Positions 6,989 to 15,230 of a stretch of 64,000 bases of DNA are shown here, piece after piece. A program made the translations under genes and the position numbers. The stretch's first letter is position 1; each line of letters starts with the position of its first letter. The DNA lies in NCBI GenBank assembly GCA_017431685.1, contig JAFRKO010000027.1, positions 1 through 64,000 on the forward strand. Reading direction: 5' to 3'. This DNA is from Mogibacterium sp. GTDB lineage: Bacteria > Bacillota > Clostridia > Peptostreptococcales > Anaerovoracaceae. The notes beneath the pieces were generated by a model. That model was not told the DNA's origin and did no database searches. It worked only from the letters and a program-made list of their open reading frames with translations.

Positions 6989-8902
6989 ATGAGCGAAGAT
7001 AAGAAGCCGAAAACAGAATACGGAGTGCAGAACGGACAGGAAGCTGAAGAGCAGCAGACCGGGCAGGGCGACGGAAAGCGCCAGAGAAGGCGTGGAGGCG
7101 GTCCCAGCAGCATTCTTGCTCCGGGCGAAAAGCCTAAGGATTTCCGCAAGGCAATAGCGGACACGCTCAGATACATGGGCGGTTACAAGTTTGCCGTTGC
7201 GGTAGTTATTGTAGTGTCAGCGATTGCTACTGTTTTTGAAACTGTCGGTCCGAAGGTTATGGGACGTGCTACAACTCTGCTGGCAGAGGGCGTCATGAAC
7301 AAAATACATGGCACCGGCGGCATAGATTTTGACGCTGTAGCGCGCGTTCTTCTCCTGACCATGGCTCTTTACTTCATAGGCGCGATCGCTCAGTACATAC
7401 AGGCTCTCATAATGACGAACATCACACAGAAGATCGTATACAGAATGAGACGCGACATATCAGAGAAGATCAACCGCATGCCTATCGGCTATTTTGAACG
7501 CGTTCAGACCGGGGAGATACTTTCAAGGATAACAAACGATGTTGATACCCTCGGACAATCATTAAGCCAGAGCATTTCCAACTTCATTTGGGCTATAATA
7601 AGTATGGTAGGGATCATAGTTGTGATGCTTACGATCAATGTCACCATGACGCTGATCGCCCTTATGGTTATACCGCTTTCAGCCATCGTGATGGGTGTGC
7701 TCATAAAGATATCCCAGAAACATTTCGCAGCACAGCAGAAGTATCTGGGAATCATTGACGGTCAGGTCGAGGAGACGTTCTCCGGGCACCTTGTAGTCAA
7801 GGCTTTTAACAGGGAAGAAGCGGTAAAAAGGGAATTTGACGAGTCGAATGAGAAACTGTATGAATCCGCATGGAAGTCGCAGTTCCTGTCAGGCATGATG
7901 CGTCCGCTCATGAGGATAGTCAGCAACCTCGGATATGCGGCGGTAGTAGTCGCCGGAGGCATCTTCTGCGTGAGAGGTGCGATAGGCGTTGGAGACATAC
8001 AGGCATTCGTACAGTACGTCAAAAACATAGGCCAGCCGATACAGGATATCGCTCAGATTATGAATCAGGTGCAGTCTATGGCGGCCGCGGCAGAGAGAGT
8101 CTTCGAGTTCCTGAATGAAGAGGAAGAGACAGATGCTCCGGGAGCAGCTGATGAGATGGGTATGATAAAAGGTGCTGTCGAGTTCAGACACGTGAGATTC
8201 GGCTACAAGAAGGATCATCCGGTCATAAAGGACTTCAGCGCAAAAGTTGAGCCTGGCCAGAAGATAGCAATCGTAGGTCCTACGGGCGCAGGCAAGACAA
8301 CTATGGTAAAATTACTTATGAGGTTCTATGATGTAGACGGAGGCGCAATACTTATTGACGGCCGTGATGTCAGAGTTTTCACCCGTAAGGAGCTGCGCGA
8401 CAACTTCGCGATGGTGCTCCAGGATACATGGCTGTTCAGCGGCACTATAAAAGAGAACATTGCATACGGCAGAGAAGGTGCCACAAATGAGGAGATAATC
8501 CGGGCTGCAAAGACAGCTAAGGCACATCACTTCATAAAGGCATTGCCGGGCGGTTATAAGATGATGCTCAATGAGGACGCGACCAATATTTCTGAGGGGC
8601 AGAGACAGCTTCTCACGATCGCGCGTGCCGTGCTGGCAGACAAGAGACTTTTGATACTCGACGAAGCGACATCGTCAGTAGATACACGCACTGAAGAGGA
8701 AATACAAAAGGCGATGGATGCTCTTACTGAAGACAGAACGAGCTTCATCATCGCACACCGGCTCTCTACCATACGAAATGCCGATCTGATTCTTGTAATG
8801 GATCACGGCGACATCGTGGAGCAGGGCACACATGAGGAACTGCTCGCAAAGGGCGGTGCCTACGCAGAATTATATAACTCACAGTTTGAAGAAGTAGGTT
8901 AA
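6989..8902 (+). CDS. ABC exporter half-transporter, catalytic-site subunit
   Basis: 637 residues with a polar, Arg- and Gln-rich head of about 60 residues, six membrane helices and a C-terminal ATPase. Walker A GPTGAGKTT is near 430, Walker B ILDEATSSVD has the catalytic Glu near 557, and the switch His is in IIAHRLS. Its signature motif is ISEGQRQ rather than SGGQ. Combined with the previous subunit this gives one competent and one impaired ATP site, as in known heterodimers: good Walker B/His pair with good signature, and weak pair with weak signature. The operon runs from glsA; pgm follows 18 bases later. Confidence 0.92.
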   Translation: MSEDKKPKTEYGVQNGQEAEEQQTGQGDGKRQRRRGGGPSSILAPGEKPKDFRKAIADTLRYMGGYKFAVAVVIVVSAIATVFETVGPKVMGRATTLLAEGVMNKIHGTGGIDFDAVARVLLLTMALYFIGAIAQYIQALIMTNITQKIVYRMRRDISEKINRMPIGYFERVQTGEILSRITNDVDTLGQSLSQSISNFIWAIISMVGIIVVMLTINVTMTLIALMVIPLSAIVMGVLIKISQKHFAAQQKYLGIIDGQVEETFSGHLVVKAFNREEAVKREFDESNEKLYESAWKSQFLSGMMRPLMRIVSNLGYAAVVVAGGIFCVRGAIGVGDIQAFVQYVKNIGQPIQDIAQIMNQVQSMAAAAERVFEFLNEEEETDAPGAADEMGMIKGAVEFRHVRFGYKKDHPVIKDFSAKVEPGQKIAIVGPTGAGKTTMVKLLMRFYDVDGGAILIDGRDVRVFTRKELRDNFAMVLQDTWLFSGTIKENIAYGREGATNEEIIRAAKTAKAHHFIKALPGGYKMMLNEDATNISEGQRQLLTIARAVLADKRLLILDEATSSVDTRTEEEIQKAMDALTEDRTSFIIAHRLSTIRNADLILVMDHGDIVEQGTHEELLAKGGAYAELYNSQFEEVG

Positions 8903-8920
8903 AAAGAAAGGCGGACAGAC

Positions 8921-10630
8921 ATGAAGAGAAACTACAGAGAAGAGTATGAGTATTGGCTTTCGTCAAATGTAGTCGACGAAAAGACAAAAGAAGAGCTCAG
9001 GGCACTCGAAGGGAATGATACTGAAATAGAGGGCAGATTCAAAAGCATGCTCACTTTCGGTACTGCCGGTCTTAGAGGCATAATGGGAGCCGGTATAGGC
9101 ATGATGAACGTATACACCGTAAGATATGCTACACAGGGCCTGGCCAATCTCATAATCGCTAACGGCGGTCAGATCGGAGGAAAATCTGCAGAGGGTAATG
9201 GTGTAGCCATAGCACATGACTCAAGAAACAACTCAAGGCTGTTCGCAGAAGAAGCGGCAGCAGTGCTTGCAGCCAACAACATTAAGGTTTATATCTTTGA
9301 CGATATGCGTCCTACACCGGAGCTTTCATTCGCAGTGAGAGAGACCGGCTCGATTGCAGGCATCAACATCACAGCAAGCCACAATCCTAAAGAATACAAT
9401 GGATACAAGGCTTACTGGGCAGACGGAGCACAGCTCGGACCTGAACATGCGAACATAGTATCTGCTGAGATCGCAAAGGTCGACATCTTCAGGGATGTGA
9501 GGACAATGGATTATAACACAGCTGTTGCGGAAGGGCTTGTTGAGATCCTCAGCGATCCGATGGATGAGGTATATATCGGCAAGGTAATGGAGACCTCGAT
9601 CACACGCAAGTACATCGATCAGGTTGCGAAAGACATGAAGATCGTCTTCACACCTTTCCATGGCGCAGGTTACAAGCTGGTGCCTGAGATTCTCAGGAGA
9701 CAGGGTTACGGAGCAATAATCCCTGTAGAAGAGCAGATGGTGCCGGACGGCAACTTCCCGACTGTAAAATCACCTAACCCTGAGAATACTGAAGGATTCG
9801 CTCTTGCCATCGAGTATGCAAAGAAGTATGACGCAGAGCTCGTTATCGGCGTAGACCCTGACAGCGACAGATGCGGTGCAGTAGTAAAAGCTAAAGACGG
9901 ATATAAGATTCTTTCCGGCAACCAGGAGGCTTGTCTCATGCTCGACTACATCTTTACAGTCAGAAAAGAGCTCGGAACTATGCCTGAGAAGCCTTTCGTC
10001 TGCAAATCCATCGTTTCGACCGTGATGGCTGACAAGATCGCGGCAGACAACGGCGTAAAGATGTACGACGTACTTACAGGATTCAAGTTCATCGGCGAAA
10101 AGATCAAAGATCTTGATGAGAACGGCGATGAGCACTTCCTCTTCGGATTCGAGGAGAGTATCGGATTCCTCGGAGGCTCATATGCAAGAGATAAAGATGC
10201 CGTATATGCAGCAATGATGATGGCTGAGATGGCTTGTTACTACAAAGCACAGGGAATGTCGGTCTATGATGGACTCATGGCACTTTACGAGAAGTACGGT
10301 TATTTCGTAGAGAACACAGAATCCACAGTATTCGGAGGCTTTGATTCGAATGAAAGAAGAGAAGCCGTCATGGCACGCATAAGAGAGAATGCTCCGGAAG
10401 AGATCGGACTCAAGGTTGAAAGCGTGACAGACTATCTCGGAGATGTTCCTGGATTCACAAAGAGCAATGTTCTTTTCTACAATCTTGCTGACGGATGCGC
10501 TGTAGCAGTCAGACCATCGGGAACAGAGCCGAAGATCAAGACTTACGTAATGGCTCAGGGCGCAACTGCTGAAGAGGCTGAGAATAACCGCAAGGCTGTA
10601 AGAGAAGCCATTGACAACCTGCTTTCATAA
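8921..10630 (+). CDS. pgcA: Alpha-phosphoglucomutase (phosphohexomutase family)
   Basis: 569 residues, the size of the Gram-positive PgcA type. The phosphoserine loop TASHNPKEYNG is near 150, the metal loop GVDPDSDR near 310 and the phosphate-binding RPSGTEPK near the C-terminus. It interconverts glucose 1- and 6-phosphate, feeding glycogen, cell wall and glycolipid synthesis; phosphomannomutase or phosphopentomutase activity cannot be ruled out. AAAGGCGGACAG before the ATG gives the ribosome site. It lies just after the exporter, with no obvious functional link. Confidence 0.92.
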   Translation: MKRNYREEYEYWLSSNVVDEKTKEELRALEGNDTEIEGRFKSMLTFGTAGLRGIMGAGIGMMNVYTVRYATQGLANLIIANGGQIGGKSAEGNGVAIAHDSRNNSRLFAEEAAAVLAANNIKVYIFDDMRPTPELSFAVRETGSIAGINITASHNPKEYNGYKAYWADGAQLGPEHANIVSAEIAKVDIFRDVRTMDYNTAVAEGLVEILSDPMDEVYIGKVMETSITRKYIDQVAKDMKIVFTPFHGAGYKLVPEILRRQGYGAIIPVEEQMVPDGNFPTVKSPNPENTEGFALAIEYAKKYDAELVIGVDPDSDRCGAVVKAKDGYKILSGNQEACLMLDYIFTVRKELGTMPEKPFVCKSIVSTVMADKIAADNGVKMYDVLTGFKFIGEKIKDLDENGDEHFLFGFEESIGFLGGSYARDKDAVYAAMMMAEMACYYKAQGMSVYDGLMALYEKYGYFVENTESTVFGGFDSNERREAVMARIRENAPEEIGLKVESVTDYLGDVPGFTKSNVLFYNLADGCAVAVRPSGTEPKIKTYVMAQGATAEEAENNRKAVREAIDNLLS

Positions 10631-10663
10631 AAACCTTGCATTCAGAAGGAGACCTGATCTCAC

Positions 10664-11746
10664 ATGAAAGAAGATAAAGCGATTACCGCTGTCGGAGTTC
10701 TTGCAGTTGTAATGAGCCTGCTGATGATGTCAGTAGGCAGGTTCATTATGGGCGGCATAACTCTGCTTATCGCGTTCGGGATATTCTGGAACCGCGGCGG
10801 CGGAACAAGGAATGACCGCAGTATTTATGAGAAAATCGTTAGGACCGATATGAGCATCGACGAGATCTACGAAAAGCTTAAGGATCTCGATACGCCTCTC
10901 GGAAAGCCATGGATAGCTGAACACAAAGGCTTCACAGGTGACAGCATCGTATTCGGACCATGCAGTTTTAAAGACTGCGTAGTGATTTCGCGCAGCAAAA
11001 ACAGCATCGATATAAAACATGTCACAAGGCTTGAGAACATCCTCAGAAAAGAGGAGGATGAGTACAGATTCGAAAACCTCGTGAATCCACAGGAAGCGGA
11101 CGTGACTCCTGAAAGGTATGCGGTTTTTGCAGGTTTTAAGCTTGCCTCTGTTATGCTGGTAAAGCACCTTGCGGAACTGGTTGAAAAAATCAGCGGTGAT
11201 AGAAGTGCGGCAGTGCCGGATACACTTGATTTCTACAAATTCTATTACCACAATTCAGCTGAAGGATATTTCAGGGATTCAGATGGAAATGACGTGCTCA
11301 GAGTAGAGACTTCACTGCGCCCGTTCTCGGCAAAAGTATTTGATACTGATGGCAATGAGATGGCTTCCGTAGTGCCTCGTGCATTTGATAATAAGGGCTA
11401 TGCTGCTGAGTCTGCAGGTTTTGAACTGTTTTCTGACGGAGAGCATTTCGGAGAGATCAGGAGATTCAGGGATTCGCGCGGTGAGGGCTTCGAGGCCGAT
11501 ACCGATGCAGGTGTTTTTACGATGATACTGTTCCCGTCGTGCATGAAGGCAAAGATATCATGCAACTACATGATAGAACATGAAGGAAAACTTAAAGCTG
11601 TGATCGGAGGTTCGCCGAATCTGCTGTTTGAACAGTATGGCAGATGCAGAAATGACATCATAAATTCATATGATGACGACTATCTGGTGCTTTATGCGGT
11701 CGCTGAAATCTTTATACTTACACATAACAGCAAGTTCCTTAAATAG
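10664..11746 (+). CDS. Membrane-anchored protein of unknown function
   Basis: 360 residues. Two hydrophobic helices at about 7-22 and 26-42 are followed by a glycine-rich turn and a soluble domain of 300 residues. The first part (50-180) is mixed alpha/beta; the second (200-340) has alternating strands and an ending (LLFEQYGRCRNDIIN then a hydrophobic helix) that faintly resembles Tubby-C/LURP-type folds. I recognise no catalytic motif. GAAGGAGA precedes the ATG 33 bases after pgcA. It may be a lipid- or membrane-associated accessory protein, but this is speculation. Confidence 0.75.
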   Translation: MKEDKAITAVGVLAVVMSLLMMSVGRFIMGGITLLIAFGIFWNRGGGTRNDRSIYEKIVRTDMSIDEIYEKLKDLDTPLGKPWIAEHKGFTGDSIVFGPCSFKDCVVISRSKNSIDIKHVTRLENILRKEEDEYRFENLVNPQEADVTPERYAVFAGFKLASVMLVKHLAELVEKISGDRSAAVPDTLDFYKFYYHNSAEGYFRDSDGNDVLRVETSLRPFSAKVFDTDGNEMASVVPRAFDNKGYAAESAGFELFSDGEHFGEIRRFRDSRGEGFEADTDAGVFTMILFPSCMKAKISCNYMIEHEGKLKAVIGGSPNLLFEQYGRCRNDIINSYDDDYLVLYAVAEIFILTHNSKFLK

Positions 11747-11757
11747 AATTAATAGAA

Positions 11758-11787
11758 TTGATAATACCAATATTTGCATGATACAAT
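11758..11787 (+). promoter_or_regulatory. Promoter of the universal-stress gene
   Basis: TTGATA (11758-11763), 18 bases, TACAAT (11782-11787) with upstream TG, an extended -10. The leader would be about 35 bases. Confidence 0.55.
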
Positions 11788-11828
11788 TAAACAGTTAAAA
11801 TGTTGGGAATACGGAAGAGGGTAAACTG

Positions 11829-12803
11829 ATGAAAAAGATACTTATCCCAATTGAAGAGACGCAGCGCAGTCTGAAATCGCTCGCTTATGTAAAGAAGCAC
11901 TATACGCCTGAAGATGCTGAACTCGTGCTTATGATGATAGACGAGCGGCTCGGATATTCTGTGAGGACCGATGTGGAAAGCGCTGCTGTAAAGGAACTCG
12001 ATGAAAAGCTTGATCTCATAGCTGAAGCGCTTGAAGGATATAAAGTGACGAAGCTGTCAGCTGTAGGTAAGGCAGGTGTAAGAATCACAAGAGCCGTGCG
12101 TGAGAACGGCATCGATCTCATTATCATGACTAAGTCATCTAAGGATGACATGGTGAATTCCATAGGATCGACTGCAGAGTATGTAATCAACAACGCTCCT
12201 TGCGAAGTAGTTATCGTAAGTGAACAGGCTCACTCACGCAATCTGTACAGAGGTCTCATATACAGGACTGCAAAGGGTACTGTCAACCTCAGGGGACAGC
12301 TTGGAGATAAGCAGAGCGAATGCCTGCTTCCAAGTGTCAATCAGGACTGCATATATCACATAAGCGTAACGGTAGGAAAGATAAGATTCTTCCATACAGC
12401 ATACAATCCTGATACCAGAAACTGGGATCTTCCGCCTATTCCGGGCCAGGATGTAACGCTTGATATCGCTGCGGGAGAGACACGCGACATTCTCGTTAAG
12501 GCTGACAGCACCGACGGAAAGGCTGACCGTATCAGAATAGTTAACAGGGATATGAGAAAAGAGGCGGTTTTCGATTTCAGGATCACAGCTGCTCCTGAAT
12601 ATCATGAACCTGAACCTGCACCTGAAGAAAAAAAGACACCTTTTGAGAAACGTGATACGCTTGAAGTCCCTAGAACAGCTATTCCTGCGGATTTCGAGGC
12701 GCCGGAAGTCCCTACTTTCATAGCCGAAGCAAGAGCTGAATTTGATGCTTTGGAAAAAGAAGTTGCGGATGCAGCAGCAGCTGCTGCAGATGTGGTTTCG
12801 TAA
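11829..12803 (+). CDS. Universal stress protein domain fused to an extra C-terminal region
   Basis: 324 residues. The first 135 form a UspA-like fold: KKILIPIEE start, VGKAG...DLIIM core, and NSIGSTAEYVINNAPCEVVIV end, close to the usual ATP-binding type (the G-x9-G-S/T motif is partly kept). Residues 140-255 form a beta-rich region that I do not recognise, and 255-324 is a low-complexity Pro/Glu then Ala-rich tail. Most Usp proteins are 140-160 residues, so the extension is unusual. GAAGAGGG precedes the ATG. It has its own promoter and lies just upstream of the SCIFF locus. Role of the extension unknown. Confidence 0.75.
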   Translation: MKKILIPIEETQRSLKSLAYVKKHYTPEDAELVLMMIDERLGYSVRTDVESAAVKELDEKLDLIAEALEGYKVTKLSAVGKAGVRITRAVRENGIDLIIMTKSSKDDMVNSIGSTAEYVINNAPCEVVIVSEQAHSRNLYRGLIYRTAKGTVNLRGQLGDKQSECLLPSVNQDCIYHISVTVGKIRFFHTAYNPDTRNWDLPPIPGQDVTLDIAAGETRDILVKADSTDGKADRIRIVNRDMRKEAVFDFRITAAPEYHEPEPAPEEKKTPFEKRDTLEVPRTAIPADFEAPEVPTFIAEARAEFDALEKEVADAAAAAADVVS

Positions 12804-12836
12804 GCCGGGAAGTGCCTGCAGCGCGTATGTGTCAGA

Positions 12837-12865
12837 TTGACAGATGCGCGGTGTAATGGTATCCT
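12837..12865 (+). promoter_or_regulatory. Promoter of the SCIFF peptide gene
   Basis: A perfect -35 TTGACA (12837-12842), 17 bases, TATCCT (12860-12865). The predicted start near 12872 leaves a leader of about 27 bases with GGAGG at 12886-12890. Confidence 0.6.
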
Positions 12866-12898
12866 ACATATGGATCAAATCAGATGGAGGAATTCAAA

Positions 12899-13048
12899 AT
12901 GAAGAGAATTAAGACTATTACAACAAGAAACATGGCTGAGTCAAAGGTCACCGGAGGATGCGGTGAGTGCCAGACATCGTGCCAGTCTGCAAGCAAGACT
13001 TCCTGCAGCGTTGCAAATCAGCACTGCGAGCAGCGCAAGGAAAAGTAA
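12899..13048 (+). CDS. scfA: SCIFF (ranthipeptide) precursor peptide, five-Cys variant
   Basis: A 49-residue peptide preceded by GGAGG eight bases before the ATG. The leader begins MKRIKTITTRN and the core starts GGCGECQTSCQS, the hallmark of SCIFF (six cysteines in forty-five residues) peptides. Cysteines are at 21, 24, 28, 36 and 43. The usual fourth cysteine, position 32, is Ser (AGC), and position 37, normally Thr, is also Ser. From memory, the thioether placed by the maturase in studied SCIFF peptides joins Cys32 to Thr37, so both partners differ here. The radical-SAM maturase follows after a terminator-like hairpin. Confidence 0.9.
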   Translation: MKRIKTITTRNMAESKVTGGCGECQTSCQSASKTSCSVANQHCEQRKEK

Positions 13049-13059
13049 GATGCTTACGG

Positions 13060-13088
13060 CGGCGCTGCATGATGCAGCGCCGTTTTTT
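13060..13088 (+). terminator. Terminator/attenuator between scfA and scfB
   Basis: A 10-bp GC-rich perfect stem (13060-13069 with 13073-13082), 3-base loop, six Ts. No separate promoter is obvious before scfB, so partial read-through would give more precursor than enzyme. Confidence 0.85.
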
Positions 13089-13114
13089 CTTTTTGCCTCA
13101 CTTAGGGTACAGCA

Positions 13115-14539
13115 ATGATACATAAATACAAATTAAACGGATTCAATTTAGTAGTAGATGCCGCAAGCGGAGCCGTACACTCGGTGGACGAGGTCGCTTA
13201 CGATGCGATAGACAGGCTTGATACAGCGATATGCGGCGCCGGTTCAGATGCCGGAGCTGTTTTTGGTGACAGCGGGCTTATGAACGAAATCTCATCTGAG
13301 ATAGCTCTTAAGCATAGTATCACCCGGGAAGAAGCAAAAGAGACTCTTGAAGACATAGAGGAGCTCCGTGAAAACGGACTGCTGTGGTCTGAAGATCCTT
13401 TTGAGCAAGCCGCGGATGAGATAAAGATCAAACAGTCAGTACTTAAGGCAATATGCCTCCATGTTGCTCACGGATGTAACATGGACTGTGAATATTGTTT
13501 TGCGGGTAAGGGAGATTACAGCGGTAAAAGCGGTATCATGAGTGCCGAGGTCGGAAAGCGTGCTCTCGATTACCTTGTGGAGCACTCCGGTACACGCAGA
13601 CACCTTGAAGTGGATTTTTTCGGAGGCGAGCCTCTTATAAACTGGGATGTCTGCAAGGAGATAGTTGCATACGGAAGAGAACTTGAAAAGAAACACAACA
13701 AGATTTTCAATTTCACTCTTACAACAAATGGCGTGCTTATAGATGACGATGTGATAGACTTCACGAACAGGGAAATGGGCAATGTGGTGCTCAGCATGGA
13801 TGGAAGACGTGATACTCATGACCGTATGAGACACAGCAAATCCGGGGGCGGCACATATGACATGATAATGGACAATTTCAAGGCATTGGTTGATTCACGC
13901 CTAAGAAATGCAGAGAGATCATCCGAATACTATATGCGCGGCACATATACTGCCTACAATAAGGATTTCGCTGCAGATGTAATGGCGATGGCTGATCTCG
14001 GTTTCAGGGAGACCTCGATAGAGCCTGTTGTATGTGATCCGGATGTTCCATACGCTCTGCATGATGAAGATCTGCCGCAGCTCTTTGAGGAATACGAAAA
14101 GCTTGCTCTTGAGATGCTCGCCAGAGAGGAGAGAGGCGAGGGCTTCAGCTTTTATCACTATACGGTCGATCTGACCGGAGGCCCTTGCATTTACAAAAGA
14201 GTAGCGGGATGCGGAGTCGCAACAGAATATCTTGCAGTAACACCGACCGGAGATCTTTATCCATGCCATCAGTTTGTAGGAGATGACGACATGATAGTCG
14301 GCAACATATACGACGGCATCACTCATCCGGAGACGGTCGATATATTCAGAAACGGCAACAACATATACACGCGCGACGACTGCAGGGACTGCTGGGCAAG
14401 ACTGTATTGTGCGGGCGGCTGCGCTGCAAACAATTACCACTCAAACGGAGATATTAATAAGGTTTACCGCTTTGGCTGCAAGCTCCACAGAAAGCGCATA
14501 GAATGCGCACTGATGATGGCAGCAGCGCGTGAAAAATGA
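13115..14539 (+). CDS. scfB: SCIFF radical-SAM maturase
   Basis: 474 residues. Residues 1-90 resemble a PqqD-like peptide-binding (RRE) domain. The radical-SAM cluster motif CNMDCEYC has Cys121, Cys125 and Cys128, followed by FFGGEP in the SAM-binding strand. The C-terminal SPASM/twitch part carries CGVATEYLAVTPTGDLYPCHQF and a CRDCWARLYCAGGCAAN cluster, ligands for two auxiliary [4Fe-4S] clusters. Family members form thioether crosslinks in the SCIFF peptide. All cluster cysteines that I can place are intact, so the enzyme looks functional even though its peptide is altered. The ATG has a weak ribosome site. Confidence 0.93.
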   Translation: MIHKYKLNGFNLVVDAASGAVHSVDEVAYDAIDRLDTAICGAGSDAGAVFGDSGLMNEISSEIALKHSITREEAKETLEDIEELRENGLLWSEDPFEQAADEIKIKQSVLKAICLHVAHGCNMDCEYCFAGKGDYSGKSGIMSAEVGKRALDYLVEHSGTRRHLEVDFFGGEPLINWDVCKEIVAYGRELEKKHNKIFNFTLTTNGVLIDDDVIDFTNREMGNVVLSMDGRRDTHDRMRHSKSGGGTYDMIMDNFKALVDSRLRNAERSSEYYMRGTYTAYNKDFAADVMAMADLGFRETSIEPVVCDPDVPYALHDEDLPQLFEEYEKLALEMLAREERGEGFSFYHYTVDLTGGPCIYKRVAGCGVATEYLAVTPTGDLYPCHQFVGDDDMIVGNIYDGITHPETVDIFRNGNNIYTRDDCRDCWARLYCAGGCAANNYHSNGDINKVYRFGCKLHRKRIECALMMAAAREK

Positions 14540-14545
14540 TACAAT
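14537..14545 (+). promoter_or_regulatory. rdgB: Extended -10 promoter immediately before rdgB
   Basis: TGATACAAT ends ten bases before the rdgB ATG; no convincing -35 or ribosome site is present. The expected start of RNA (about 14552) leaves two or three leader bases. Confidence 0.5.
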
Positions 14546-14554
14546 TAAATAACT

Positions 14555-15211
14555 ATGAGAACAGCGATACTAGCATCACAAAACAAGAATAAGATAAAAG
14601 AGATCAGGGCTATACTTGAGAAGTTTGGCCTTTATGTTATAACGCGTGATGACGCCGGTATCCCGACTGACGATATAGAAGAGACGGGAACCACTTTTGA
14701 GGAAAACTCTCATCTGAAAGCCAGCGTCATCATGGATATGATAGCTGCCGATCCTTCCCTTGAGAAGTATCTGGACAGCCCGGTTATCGCGGATGATTCC
14801 GGCCTGATGGTAGATGCTCTCGGCGGCGCGCCTGGAGTCTACAGTGCCAGATACGCAGGTGAAGGCTGCACCTATGACGACAACAACACGAAGCTGCTTG
14901 CAGCTCTCGAAGAAGTGCCTGAGAGTGAAAGGACTGCAAAATTCGTAACGGTTATCACTTTGATATATCCGAATGAAAAGGGTGTTCCTGAAGCTGCGGT
15001 ACCTCAGGATGGAAGATATGTGCTTGTCGCAAGCGGCGAGTGCTGCGGCCACATCGCGGCTGAAAAGAGGGGAGAGGGTGGCTTCGGATATGATCCGATA
15101 TTCATACCGGATGGATACAGCAAATCTTTTGCGGAGCTCGGTACGGATTTCAAAAATACGATAAGCCACAGAGCGAGAGCTCTTGCGGAACTGGAGAGAC
15201 TGCTTGGCTGA
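14555..15211 (+). CDS. rdgB: RdgB/HAM1 non-canonical purine NTP pyrophosphatase
   Basis: 218 residues. The N-terminal ASQNKNKIKEI loop, the central ADDSGLMVDALGGAPGVYSARYAG signature region and the C-terminal GEGGFGYDPIF plus ISHRARAL are all present. It hydrolyses dITP, XTP and similar damaged purine triphosphates to monophosphates, keeping them out of nucleic acids. Length is a little above the usual 190-205. There is no Shine-Dalgarno sequence before the ATG; instead a -10 element lies at 14540-14545, suggesting a leaderless message. The gene lies 15 bases after scfB. Confidence 0.93.
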   Translation: MRTAILASQNKNKIKEIRAILEKFGLYVITRDDAGIPTDDIEETGTTFEENSHLKASVIMDMIAADPSLEKYLDSPVIADDSGLMVDALGGAPGVYSARYAGEGCTYDDNNTKLLAALEEVPESERTAKFVTVITLIYPNEKGVPEAAVPQDGRYVLVASGECCGHIAAEKRGEGGFGYDPIFIPDGYSKSFAELGTDFKNTISHRARALAELERLLG

Positions 15212-15230
15212 TGCCGGCAAAACTGACTGT

